Shown: one piece after another, positions 43,452 through 52,115 of the stretch
Position numbering within the stretch: position 1 is the stretch's first letter
Layout of the letters: each line of letters opens with the position of its first letter
DNA from: Stenotrophomonas sp. UBA2629
GTDB lineage: Bacteria; Pseudomonadota; Gammaproteobacteria; Xanthomonadales; Xanthomonadaceae
NCBI GenBank assembly: GCA_002359895.1
Contig: DEOB01000010.1
Coordinates: 15,075 to 79,074 of the forward strand
Reading direction: 5' to 3'
DNA: 64,000 bases
Program-made: the position numbers and the translations under genes
The notes under the pieces: model-generated
The model's database searches: none
The model's input: only the letters and a program-made list of their open reading frames with translations
Told to the model about the DNA's origin: nothing

Positions 43452-44345
43452 ATGCCCCGCGAGAACCTCAATGATCTGGTGGCCTTCGTCACCATTGCCC
43501 GCGAAGGCAGCTTCACCCGCGCTGCTGCACAGCTTGGCGTGTCGCAATCGGCGCTCAGCCACACGGTGCGTGGGCTGGAGGCGCGTCTGGGCATCCGCCT
43601 GTTGACCCGCACCACGCGCAGCGTGTCGATGACCGAGGCCGGCGAGCAGTTGTACGAATCGGTGGCGCCGCGCCTGGAGGAAATCCAGGCCGAGCTGGTG
43701 ATGATGGGCCAGTTCCGCGATGTGCCCGCCGGCACCGTGCGCATCAACACCGCCGGCCATGCGGCGGATCTGTATATCTGGCCCAAGCTGTTGCAGGTAT
43801 TGCCGCAGTACCCGGAGTTGAAGGTCGAGGTGATTGTCGATTACGGCCTCACCGACATTGTGGCCGAGCGTTTTGATATCGGCATCCGGCTGGGCGAGCA
43901 CCTGGCGCTGGATATGATCGCGGTGCCGATCAGCCCGCGGCAGCGCGTGGCCGTGGTGGCGGCGCCGGCGTACTTCCAGCAGCACGGCGTGCCGCAGCAG
44001 CCGGCGCAGCTGGAGATGCACAACTGCATCGGCCTGCGCCTGCCCACCCATGGCGGCCTGCTGCAGTGGGAGTTCGACAAGGCCGGCGAGCAGTGCCGGC
44101 TGCGTGTGAGCGGGCAATGGACCTTCAATGGCAGCGCGCCGGCCCTGCGCGCGGCATTGGCCGGCGCCGGCCTGGCCTACCTGCCCGAGGACATGGTGCT
44201 GGAACACATCGCCGCCGGCCGCCTGCAACGTGTGCTGGAAGACTGGTGCGAGCCGTATGACGGCTACTACGCCTACTACCCGAGCCGGCGGCAGACCTCG
44301 CGCGCCTTGCAGGTGGTGATCGAGGCGCTGCGCCAGCCGCTGTAA
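43452..44345 (+). CDS. LysR family transcriptional regulator
   Basis: The 297-residue protein has a LysR helix-turn-helix at residues 1-62 (LNDLVAFVTIAREGSFTRAA, then QSALSHTVRGLEARLGIRLL) and a periplasmic-binding-like effector domain. It resembles the DNA-binding regulators next to small oxidoreductase genes. It precedes the alcohol dehydrogenase and aldo/keto reductase genes on the same strand by 184 bases, so these are candidate targets. It is probably autoregulated like most of the family. Confidence 0.93.
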   Translation: MPRENLNDLVAFVTIAREGSFTRAAAQLGVSQSALSHTVRGLEARLGIRLLTRTTRSVSMTEAGEQLYESVAPRLEEIQAELVMMGQFRDVPAGTVRINTAGHAADLYIWPKLLQVLPQYPELKVEVIVDYGLTDIVAERFDIGIRLGEHLALDMIAVPISPRQRVAVVAAPAYFQQHGVPQQPAQLEMHNCIGLRLPTHGGLLQWEFDKAGEQCRLRVSGQWTFNGSAPALRAALAGAGLAYLPEDMVLEHIAAGRLQRVLEDWCEPYDGYYAYYPSRRQTSRALQVVIEALRQPL

Positions 44346-44529
44346 ACGTGGTCTTGGGGGCGACGCACAGCCGTCGCCACGGATTGATGAGCCGTATTCA
44401 TTACCGCATGCCGCCGGCGCTGCTTAATTCGTCACAGGCATCTGCCTAGACTTGCCGCCTGCCTCGTCAGGCTAGGCCGCAGGCCTGTCTGCACGGGTTT
44501 TCCGTTTTACCCGCTACAGGACGCTGCCC

Positions 44530-45582
44530 ATGAAAACCCTCGGTTATGCCGCTTTCGATACCACCTCGCCGCTGGCCCCCTATGCGTTCGAGCGCCGCGA
44601 GCTACGCGACAACGATGTGGCGATGGAGATCCTTTACTGCGGCGTCTGCCATTCGGATCTGCATACCGCCCGTAATGACTGGGGCTGGAGCTATTACCCG
44701 ATCGTGCCGGGCCACGAAATTGTGGGCCGGGTGATTGCGGTTGGCCCGCAGGTCAGTCGCCACAAAGTAGGCGATCACGTTGCGGTGGGCTGCATGGTCG
44801 ACAGCTGCATGGCGTGCGACCAGTGCGAGAAGGGTGAGGAGCAGCTGTGCCGCGAAGGCAACACCGGCACCTATGCCGGCGCGGACCGCATCACCGGCGA
44901 GCACACGCACGGCGGTTACTCCAAGCACCTGGTGGTGCGCGAGGAGTTCTGCCTGCACATGCCTGCCGGCCTGGACTTGGCACGCGCAGCGCCGTTGCTG
45001 TGCGCCGGCATCACCACCTGGTCGCCGCTGCGCACCTGGAACGTGGGCCCCGGCAGCCGCGTGGGCGTGATCGGCTTGGGTGGCCTGGGCCATATGGCGG
45101 TGAAGTTGGCGGTGGGCCTGGGTGCGGACGTCACCGTGCTCAGCCGCAGCCCGTCCAAGCAGGCGGATGCATTGGCATTGGGTGCTGACCGCCTGTTGGT
45201 GTCCAGCGACGAAGCCGCGATGGCGCAGGCGCAGTCGGCGTTCGATCTGATCATCGACACCGTGCCGGTCAAGCACGAGCTGGCACCGTACCTGCCGTTG
45301 TTGGATGTGGACGGCACCTTGGTGATTGTGGGCCAGGTAGGGCCGATGGATGAATTCAACAGCGTGCCGTTGCTGCTCGGCCGCCGCCGCATTGCCGGCT
45401 CGCCGATTGGTGGCATCCGCGAAACCCAGGAGATGCTGGATTTCTGCGCGGAGAAAAACATCCTGCCGGACTGCGAAATGATCCGCATGGAGGACATCAA
45501 TCAAGCCTATGAGCGGATGGAGAAATCAGACGTGCGCTATCGCTTCGTCATCGACATGGCCTCGTTGCCGGCACAGCAATAA
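44530..45582 (+). CDS. Zinc-dependent NAD(P) alcohol dehydrogenase (YahK/CAD group)
   Basis: This 350-residue medium-chain dehydrogenase has catalytic zinc ligands in YCGVCHSDLH and GHEIVG. The structural zinc site is a C-x2-C-x2-C-x7-C cluster (CMACDQCEKGEEQLC), and a Rossmann fold follows with GLGGLGHMAVKL. The substitution pattern is that of broad NADPH-dependent aldehyde reductases such as YahK. It is followed 13 bases later by an aldo/keto reductase, so the pair probably detoxifies aldehydes under control of the upstream LysR protein. Confidence 0.93.
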   Translation: MKTLGYAAFDTTSPLAPYAFERRELRDNDVAMEILYCGVCHSDLHTARNDWGWSYYPIVPGHEIVGRVIAVGPQVSRHKVGDHVAVGCMVDSCMACDQCEKGEEQLCREGNTGTYAGADRITGEHTHGGYSKHLVVREEFCLHMPAGLDLARAAPLLCAGITTWSPLRTWNVGPGSRVGVIGLGGLGHMAVKLAVGLGADVTVLSRSPSKQADALALGADRLLVSSDEAAMAQAQSAFDLIIDTVPVKHELAPYLPLLDVDGTLVIVGQVGPMDEFNSVPLLLGRRRIAGSPIGGIRETQEMLDFCAEKNILPDCEMIRMEDINQAYERMEKSDVRYRFVIDMASLPAQQ

Positions 45583-45595
45583 CGAGGACACCTCA

Positions 45596-46579
45596 ATGCA
45601 CAAGCGCGTACTGGGAAACAGTGGGTTGGAAGTCTCCGCCCTTGGCCTGGGCTGCATGGGCCTGAGCCATGGGTATGGCCAGCCGGTGAGAAAGGCCGAC
45701 GGTATTGCGCTGCTGCGTGCGGCGTTCGAGCGTGGCGTGACGTTCTTCGACACGGCCGAAGTCTATGGCCCGTTCACCGACGAGGAGCTGTTGGGTGAGG
45801 CGCTGGAGCCGATCCGCGAGCAGGTGGTCATCGCCACCAAGTTCGGCTTCCTCAATGCTGACGGCCGCCAGGGTGTGGACAGCCGGCCGCAGACCATCCG
45901 TGCAGTGGCGGAGGCTTCCCTCAAGCGCCTGCGCACCGACCGCATCGACCTGTTCTACCAGCACCGCGTTGACCCAGCGGTGCCGATGGAAGAGGTGGCC
46001 GGCACCGTGCGTGAGCTGATCGCCGAGGGCAAAGTGAAGCACTTTGGTCTGTCCGAGGCGGGCGTGGATTCCATCCGCCGTGCGCATGCGGTGCAGCCGG
46101 TTGCCGCGCTGCAGAGCGAGTACTCGTTGTGGTGGCGCGAGCCGGAGCAGGACATCCTGCCGCTGCTGGAAGAACTGGGCATTGGCTTTGTGCCGTTCAG
46201 TCCGCTGGGCCGGGGCTTTCTGACCGGCGCGATGGATGCCGGCACGACGTTTGATGCCAGCGACTTCCGCAACTCGCTGCCGCGTTTTTCCGAAGAAAGC
46301 CGCCGCGCCAACGCGGGGCTGCTGGAGGTGATCGGTGCACTGGCCGACGCCAAGGGCGTGAGCCGCGCGCAGATCGCATTGGCCTGGTTGCTGGCACGCA
46401 AGCCGTGGATCGTGCCGATTCCCGGCACCACCAAGCTGCACCGCCTGGAGGAAAACATCGGTGCGGCAGCGGTGAGGCTGGATGCACAGGACATGGCCGG
46501 CATCACTGCGGCGCTGGATGCGATCAGCGTGGTCGGTGCGCGCTACCCGGCCCAACTGCAAAGTACGACCGGGCGCTGA
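45596..46579 (+). CDS. Aldo/keto reductase
   Basis: The 327-residue TIM-barrel enzyme has the AKR tetrad in FFDTAEVYGPFTDEELLG (Asp, Tyr), KFGF (Lys) and FYQHRVDP (His). The NADPH-binding C-terminal part contains IPGTTKLHRLEENIGAA. It resembles the YakC/IolS-like group that reduces aldehydes and ketones. AGGACACC precedes the ATG at 45596. It is probably co-transcribed with the alcohol dehydrogenase gene just upstream. Confidence 0.93.
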   Translation: MHKRVLGNSGLEVSALGLGCMGLSHGYGQPVRKADGIALLRAAFERGVTFFDTAEVYGPFTDEELLGEALEPIREQVVIATKFGFLNADGRQGVDSRPQTIRAVAEASLKRLRTDRIDLFYQHRVDPAVPMEEVAGTVRELIAEGKVKHFGLSEAGVDSIRRAHAVQPVAALQSEYSLWWREPEQDILPLLEELGIGFVPFSPLGRGFLTGAMDAGTTFDASDFRNSLPRFSEESRRANAGLLEVIGALADAKGVSRAQIALAWLLARKPWIVPIPGTTKLHRLEENIGAAAVRLDAQDMAGITAALDAISVVGARYPAQLQSTTGR

Positions 46580-46601
46580 GCCACTTCAGCCGGCGGTGAC
46601 A

Positions 46602-46892
46602 TCAGCCGTCACCGTCGGCCTGCGAGCCGGCCCAGCGCCGGTAACCGCGCTGCATGTGCGGCAGCTGCCTCCGCACGAACACAGTGATGCCGGCGTGCGC
46701 GCAGGCCATGACGAACATGGCCAAGGCATCCAGCCCACTGCTGGCCAGCCACGACATCAACAGCAGCACAAAGCTCAGCACGGCAATCGCATCAAATGCC
46801 AAGCGGCTGAAGAAGCCGACAATCATCAACAGCATGAAGTACAGCGCAGCCGGCAGTGCAGCTATCTGGATCAGGATCATCAGCGTGCTCAT
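46602..46892 (-). CDS. Small membrane protein of unknown function
   Basis: The 96-residue product has three hydrophobic helices (about residues 5-28, 30-48 and 53-72) and a basic C-terminal tail with RRQLPHMQRGYRRW. I do not recognise the family. It converges with the aldo/keto reductase gene over a 22-base gap. A GGTGAC/GTCACC inverted repeat there overlaps its stop. The 197-base gap upstream (46893-47089) shows no gene. Confidence 0.6.
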   Translation of the reverse strand: MSTLMILIQIAALPAALYFMLLMIVGFFSRLAFDAIAVLSFVLLLMSWLASSGLDALAMFVMACAHAGITVFVRRQLPHMQRGYRRWAGSQADGDG

Positions 46893-47089
46893 GGTGGGTG
46901 CCCGGTGCAGGTTGAGGCAGCAGGTGCTGCTGGCTGCGCACGTTATCGGGGCTGTGTGAGCGTTTTATGGCGCCACTGTGAAGTGAACGGGAAGGCGTGA
47001 CGCCGCTTCCATGGCCGCGCCGTAGGCATGGCGAAAGGCCGGCCAGGGCTGTTAGCTTCAACGCTCCACATGCATCAACGGGCCGCCAC

Positions 47090-47644
47090 GTGAGCAGGAA
47101 ATCGTCATCGCGCCTTGGTCTTCTGGTCACCTTGCTGTTGCTGGTGGTTGCCGCGGTGTGGTTATGGCAACAACCCTTTGCCGTGGTAGCGCGTGCAGGC
47201 TGGGCGTTGATGCGCATGCCGCCACCCACGGCCATCAGCGTGCCGGTACAGGGCATCCGTGCCCGGCAGATCGGCGCCACGTTTGGTGCGCCGCGCGGCA
47301 GCGATCGTCAGCATCACGGGGTGGATGTCTTCGCCAAGCGTGGTACGCCGGTTGTGGCGGCAACGCAGGGCGTGGTTGCCACGGTGCGCGAGGGCGGGCT
47401 GGGCGGCAAACAGGTATGGGTGATCGGACCGGGCGGCCAGCGGCATTACTACGCGCATCTGGACGACTGGGCTGCAGGCCTGGCGATGGGCGACCGGGTA
47501 CAGGCAGGCGATGTGCTCGGCACCGTCGGCGACACCGGCAACGCCAAAGGTACGCCGCCGCATCTTCACTACGGCATCTACGGCAAGGACGGGCCGCTCG
47601 ATCCGCTGCCTCTCATGCATGCAGGCAGCCCCGCCAAGCGGTAA
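47090..47644 (+). CDS. Membrane-anchored M23 (LytM) peptidoglycan peptidase
   Basis: The product has about 184 residues, an N-terminal membrane anchor (about residues 9-28) and a C-terminal M23 domain. The zinc-site elements are HHGVDVFA and HLHYGIY, as in active lysostaphin-type enzymes. It should cut peptide cross-bridges in the periplasm or act as an amidase activator. The GTG start at 47090 gives a normal anchor; an upstream in-frame ATG at 46997 would add about 31 residues and is less likely. bioA follows after 46 bases. Confidence 0.85.
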   Translation: MSRKSSSRLGLLVTLLLLVVAAVWLWQQPFAVVARAGWALMRMPPPTAISVPVQGIRARQIGATFGAPRGSDRQHHGVDVFAKRGTPVVAATQGVVATVREGGLGGKQVWVIGPGGQRHYYAHLDDWAAGLAMGDRVQAGDVLGTVGDTGNAKGTPPHLHYGIYGKDGPLDPLPLMHAGSPAKR

Positions 47645-47690
47645 GGTACCGCCCCTGCAAGCCGCCCCCCGGCGGTGTGATTGATGAACG

Positions 47691-48983
47691 ATGCTGACCG
47701 ATTCCTTCGACCGCGAACACCTGTGGCACCCCTACAGCGCACTGGGCAGCCCCGTGCCGGTGCTCAAGGTGGCGCGCGCTGACGGTGTGATGCTGCAGCT
47801 GGAAGACGGCCCGCAACTGATCGACGGCATGGCCTCGTGGTGGTGTGCCATCCACGGTTACAACCATCCCGTGTTGAACCAGGCCGCCATCGACCAGCTC
47901 GGGCGCATGTCGCATGTGATGTTCGGCGGGCTCACCCACGAGCCGGCCATCGCGCTTGGCAAGCAGTTGCTGGCGATCGTGCCGCAGCCGTTGGATGCCA
48001 TCTTCTACGCCGACTCCGGCTCGGTGTCGGTGGAAGTGGCGCTGAAAATGGCCGTCCAGTACCAGGCTGCACGTGGCCGGCCGCACAGGAACAACATCGC
48101 CACCACGCGCTCGGGTTATCACGGCGATACCTGGAACGCGATGTCGGTGTGCGATCCGGTAACCGGCATGCATGGTTTGTTTGGTGCTTCATTGCCGACG
48201 CGCTGCTTTGTACCCGCACCACAGACGCCGTTCGACGGTGAATGGAGTGCTGCCGATATCGCGCCGGTGGCGCAGTTGTTTGCCGAGCGTGGCGATGAAC
48301 TTGCGGCCTTCATCATCGAGCCCATCGTGCAGGGCGCCGGTGGCATGCGCTTCTATCACCCGCAGTACCTGCGTGAGCTGGCGCGCCTGTGTCGCGAACA
48401 TGAGGTGCTGTTGATCTGCGATGAAATCGCCACCGGCTTTGGCCGCAGCGGCCGCTTGTTTGCCTGCGAGCATGCGGGCATCACCCCGGACATCCTGTGC
48501 ATTGGCAAGGCATTGACCGGTGGTTACATGACGATGGCTGCCACCATCACCCGCCGCGACATCGCCGATGTGATCGCCGCCGGTGATCCCGGTGTGTTCA
48601 TGCACGGCCCCACCTTCATGGCCAACCCGTTGGCCTGCGCGGTGGCCTTGGCCTCGACGCAGCTGTTGTTGTCGCAGGATTGGCAGGGCCGTGTGGCTTC
48701 CATCGAACGCACTTTGCATACCCATCTGGCACCTGCACGCGCGCTGTCGCAGGTGGCTGATGTGCGCGTGCTGGGCGCGATTGGCGTGATCGAACTGAAG
48801 GTGCCATTGCGGCTGGAGCGCATCCAGCAACGCATGCTGGAACAAGGTATCTGGATTCGTCCCTTTGGAAAATTGGTCTACGTGATGCCACCGTATGTGA
48901 TCAGCGATGCGCAGCTACAGCAGTTGTGCGACGGCATGGTGGCGTTGGTGGCAAGCCTGGAAGCAGAGGACATGCGCGCATGA
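47691..48983 (+). CDS. bioA: Adenosylmethionine-8-amino-7-oxononanoate aminotransferase
   Basis: The 430-residue class III aminotransferase has the PLP lysine K273 (CIGKALTGGYM), D244 in LICDEIATGFGRSG, and the BioA-specific N-terminal HLWHPYSAL and MASWWCAIHGYNHP blocks. It makes 7,8-diaminononanoate in biotin synthesis using S-adenosylmethionine as amino donor. The ATG at 47691 is used; a nearby ATG at 47684 is out of frame. Its stop overlaps the bioD start by four bases. Confidence 0.96.
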   Translation: MLTDSFDREHLWHPYSALGSPVPVLKVARADGVMLQLEDGPQLIDGMASWWCAIHGYNHPVLNQAAIDQLGRMSHVMFGGLTHEPAIALGKQLLAIVPQPLDAIFYADSGSVSVEVALKMAVQYQAARGRPHRNNIATTRSGYHGDTWNAMSVCDPVTGMHGLFGASLPTRCFVPAPQTPFDGEWSAADIAPVAQLFAERGDELAAFIIEPIVQGAGGMRFYHPQYLRELARLCREHEVLLICDEIATGFGRSGRLFACEHAGITPDILCIGKALTGGYMTMAATITRRDIADVIAAGDPGVFMHGPTFMANPLACAVALASTQLLLSQDWQGRVASIERTLHTHLAPARALSQVADVRVLGAIGVIELKVPLRLERIQQRMLEQGIWIRPFGKLVYVMPPYVISDAQLQQLCDGMVALVASLEAEDMRA

Positions 48984-49630
48984 GTGGGCAGGTAATTTTT
49001 GTCAGCGGTATCGACACCGAAATCGGCAAGACCGTGGTGACCGGCTGGCTGGCACGGCAGTGGGCCGAGCAGGGCACGCAGGTCATCACCCAGAAGCTGG
49101 TGCAGACCGGCTGTGTGGCGGCATCGGACGACATCCTGCTGCACCGTCGCATCATGGGCAGCGGTTTGTTCGACGAAGACCGCGACGGCACCACCATGCC
49201 GGCGTTGTTTGCCTACCCCGCATCACCGCATCTGTCGGCGCGGCTGGAGAACCGCACGCTGGATTTCGCAGCCATCGAGCAGGCCACCGCACGCCTGCGC
49301 GAACGCTACGAAAAGGTGCTGTTGGAAGGCGCCGGTGGTTTGATGGTGCCGTTGACCGAGCAACTGCTGACGATTGATTACGTCGCGCAACATGGCTGGC
49401 CGTTGCTGCTGGTGACATCAGGGCGTTTGGGCAGCATCAATCACACGCTGCTGTCGCTGGAAGCTATTGCCGCACGCGGCATCACCTTGCACGGCGTGGC
49501 ATGGAACAGCCGTGACGACAGCAACGATGAAGTGATCGCCGCAGACAGCCGCGATTTCATCCGCCGCTGGGTGCAGCAACGCTTTCCGCAGGCACAGTGG
49601 TACGACGTGCCGCGTATTGATCTGGGCTGA
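48980..49630 (+). CDS. bioD: Dethiobiotin synthetase
   Basis: The 216-residue P-loop protein has GIDTEIGKTVVTGWLAR at its N-terminus, the ATP-binding loop of BioD. Later conserved parts are LLEGAGGLMVPL and LVTSGRLGSINHTLLSLEAI. It closes the ureido ring of dethiobiotin from diaminononanoate and CO2. The start overlaps the bioA stop (ATGA), so the two steps are translationally coupled. The other bio genes are not in the window. Confidence 0.95.
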   Translation: MSGQVIFVSGIDTEIGKTVVTGWLARQWAEQGTQVITQKLVQTGCVAASDDILLHRRIMGSGLFDEDRDGTTMPALFAYPASPHLSARLENRTLDFAAIEQATARLRERYEKVLLEGAGGLMVPLTEQLLTIDYVAQHGWPLLLVTSGRLGSINHTLLSLEAIAARGITLHGVAWNSRDDSNDEVIAADSRDFIRRWVQQRFPQAQWYDVPRIDLG

Positions 49631-49673
49631 GGGTTTTAGAGTCCCTCTCTCGCAACGGAAGATGGCCACTGCA

Positions 49674-51995
49674 CTATTTCTTCAACTTGTAGGCAAGCAC
49701 ATAGTCGCCGGCCTTGGTGCCGGTGGAGCCATGCCCGCCGGCCACCAGCAGCACCACCTGTTCGCCTTGGCTGTTCAGGTACGTCATGGGCGTGGCTTGC
49801 CCGCCGGCCGGGATGCGTACATCCCACAGCACTTTGCCGGTTGCCAGGTCGTAGGCGCGGAAGTTGTTGTCGGTGGCCGCACTCATGAACGCCACGCCGC
49901 TGGCGGTGAGCATTGGGCCGCCGATGCCCGGCACACCGATGCGGATGGGCAGCGGCACGGGCGAGAGATCGCGGATGGTGCCGTTGCGGTGCTGATAGGC
50001 GATCTTGCCGGTGCGAAGATCCGCCGCGGCCACCGTGCCCCACGGTGGGACGTGGCAAGGCACACCCAGCGGCGACATGAACGGTGTCATTTCCACCGCG
50101 TAATCCGCGCCTTGGTTTTCGCTGAGGCCATGCTCGCCGGTGTTCATCTGGCGGCCGCTGGCTTCCTGCTTGGGCACGAGTTTTGAGATGAAGGCCAGGT
50201 ATGTCGGCATGCCGAACATCACCTGGCGGTTTGGATCCACCGCAACGCTGCCCCAGTTGAACGTGCCGAAATTGCCGGGGTAGATCAGGCTGCCCTGCAG
50301 CGTGGGCGGCGTGTAGCGGCCTTCATAACGCAGTGTGCGGAACTGGATGCGGCACAGCATCTGGTCGATCAGACTGGCGCCCCACATGTCGGCTTCACGC
50401 AGGGGCGGGGGTTCGAAACTCAGTGCCGAATACGGTTGTGTGGGTGATGTGACCTGGCCGGGGATATCCACATGCCGCGATGCCGGGCGTTCGTTGACCG
50501 GCAGCAAAGCGCTGCCATCGCGCCGGTCCAGCACATACACATCGCCCTGTTTGGTCGGCGCCACCAGTGCGGGCGTGCGGCCTTGTGGCAGGTCCAGGTC
50601 AACCAGCACCGGTTGCGCGGGCGTATCCATGTCCCACAGATCGTGATGCACGAACTGGTGCACCCAACGCACCTGGCCGGTGGCCAGATCCAGTGCCACC
50701 ATCGACGAAGAAAATTTTTCTTCGGCCGGTGTGCGGTACATGCCCAGTTGATCCGGGGTGCGGTTGCCCATCGGGAAGTAGGCCATGCCAAGCGCTTCAT
50801 CGGCACTGGCCACCGACCAACTGTTCGGCGAGCTTGCGGTGTACGTCTGCGTGGGGTCGTTCGGGTCCAGCGGTGCGGTCTGGTTGGGATTGCCCGAGTC
50901 CCAGTTCCACAGCAGTTTTCCGCTGTGTACGTCATAGGCGCGGATCACGCCGGAGGGCGAGTTGACCGCGTAGTTGTCGTTGACCGCACCGGCTACGATC
51001 ACCTTGCCATCGGCCACCAGCGGCGGTGAGGTGGAGTAGTAATAGCCGGCTTGTTTGAACGGCATGTTGTGCAGCAGATCCAGCACGCCGTTGTCGCCGA
51101 AGTCCGCGCAGTGCTGGCCCGTGTTTGCGTCCAGCGCATGCAGCTTGGCGTCGGCACTGGGCAGGAACACGCGGGCCGCGCAGGTGCTTGCGGTCGGGTC
51201 GTTGAAGTAAGACAGTCCACGGCAGGTCTGGTGTTGACGCTGCGGTTCCATACCGGCGGCCGGATCAAAGCGCCAACGCTCCTTGCCGGTGTCAGCGTCC
51301 AGCGCGATGGCCAGACTATGCGGCGTACACAGGTACAGTGTGTTGCCGATCTTCAGTGGCGTGACTTCGTAAGTGGTCTCGCCCACGTCCTGCGGCAGGC
51401 GCATGTCGCCGGTACGCATCTGCCAGGCCAGCTGCAGTTGATCGACATTGGCCGGGGTTATCTGCGCCAGCGGCGAGAAACGCTGGCCGTAGTCGCTGCG
51501 GCCATAGGCATGCCATTCCCCGGGTGGTGGCGCGTCATCACCCAGTGCTGCATTGGCATTGACGATGTTCATCGGCAGCTGGCCGTCAATTTCATGCAGA
51601 TGTCGTGGAATACCGGCAAACGCCACCGCCGCGACCAGCAACGCGCACACCAGCACCGGCCAACCGGCAGGGCCGGTATAGCCGTGCGGGCTTGAGCGTC
51701 GCGACGCCGGCAAGGCCATCAACAGGCCCAGCAGTGCGGGCAGGCCCAGGCGAGTAGCCAGCGGCCACCAGTACAGTCCGGCTTCCCACAGGGACCAGGC
51801 CAGTAGCACCAGCAGCCAACCGGCATACAGCCAACTGGACCAGCGCCGGTGCCGACGCAGCCCCCACGCCACCACCAGCAACACCAACCCGCTCAACAGG
51901 TAGAACGGGCTGCCCTGCAGCGCAAGCAGCCACGCGCCGCCAATGGCCAGGGCCAGCCCGAACAAGGTGGTCAGAAGCAGGGTCAGCATCCGCAT
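49674..51995 (-). CDS. gcd: Membrane-bound PQQ-dependent dehydrogenase (glucose/quinate/shikimate family)
   Basis: The 773-residue protein has five N-terminal membrane helices (about residues 1-130), then an eight-bladed PQQ propeller starting near DYGQRFSPLAQITPANVDQL and ending KAGDYVLAYKLKK. It oxidises glucose or a related polyol in the periplasm and passes electrons to ubiquinone. Length is close to E. coli Gcd. The ATG at 51995 gives the first membrane helix; the longer open frame upstream runs antisense to the SPFH gene and is rejected. Which sugar is used cannot be read from sequence. Confidence 0.92.
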   Translation of the reverse strand: MRMLTLLLTTLFGLALAIGGAWLLALQGSPFYLLSGLVLLVVAWGLRRHRRWSSWLYAGWLLVLLAWSLWEAGLYWWPLATRLGLPALLGLLMALPASRRSSPHGYTGPAGWPVLVCALLVAAVAFAGIPRHLHEIDGQLPMNIVNANAALGDDAPPPGEWHAYGRSDYGQRFSPLAQITPANVDQLQLAWQMRTGDMRLPQDVGETTYEVTPLKIGNTLYLCTPHSLAIALDADTGKERWRFDPAAGMEPQRQHQTCRGLSYFNDPTASTCAARVFLPSADAKLHALDANTGQHCADFGDNGVLDLLHNMPFKQAGYYYSTSPPLVADGKVIVAGAVNDNYAVNSPSGVIRAYDVHSGKLLWNWDSGNPNQTAPLDPNDPTQTYTASSPNSWSVASADEALGMAYFPMGNRTPDQLGMYRTPAEEKFSSSMVALDLATGQVRWVHQFVHHDLWDMDTPAQPVLVDLDLPQGRTPALVAPTKQGDVYVLDRRDGSALLPVNERPASRHVDIPGQVTSPTQPYSALSFEPPPLREADMWGASLIDQMLCRIQFRTLRYEGRYTPPTLQGSLIYPGNFGTFNWGSVAVDPNRQVMFGMPTYLAFISKLVPKQEASGRQMNTGEHGLSENQGADYAVEMTPFMSPLGVPCHVPPWGTVAAADLRTGKIAYQHRNGTIRDLSPVPLPIRIGVPGIGGPMLTASGVAFMSAATDNNFRAYDLATGKVLWDVRIPAGGQATPMTYLNSQGEQVVLLVAGGHGSTGTKAGDYVLAYKLKK

Positions 51996-52115
51996 GGCGC
52001 ACTCCGGCAGCCGGAAAATATCCCCATGATGCGCCGCCGCCTGTATGCGCGGTGTCATGTAGGCAGTGTTTACCGCCTGGCCGTAGAATCGGCGCACTGT
52101 CGAAGGGGAACCACC

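Noticed and set aside
44387..44401. ATGA-N7-TCAT upstream of the alcohol dehydrogenase as a LysR T-N11-A site
   Set aside because: It fits the loose consensus, but such short dyads are common by chance and there is no second copy.
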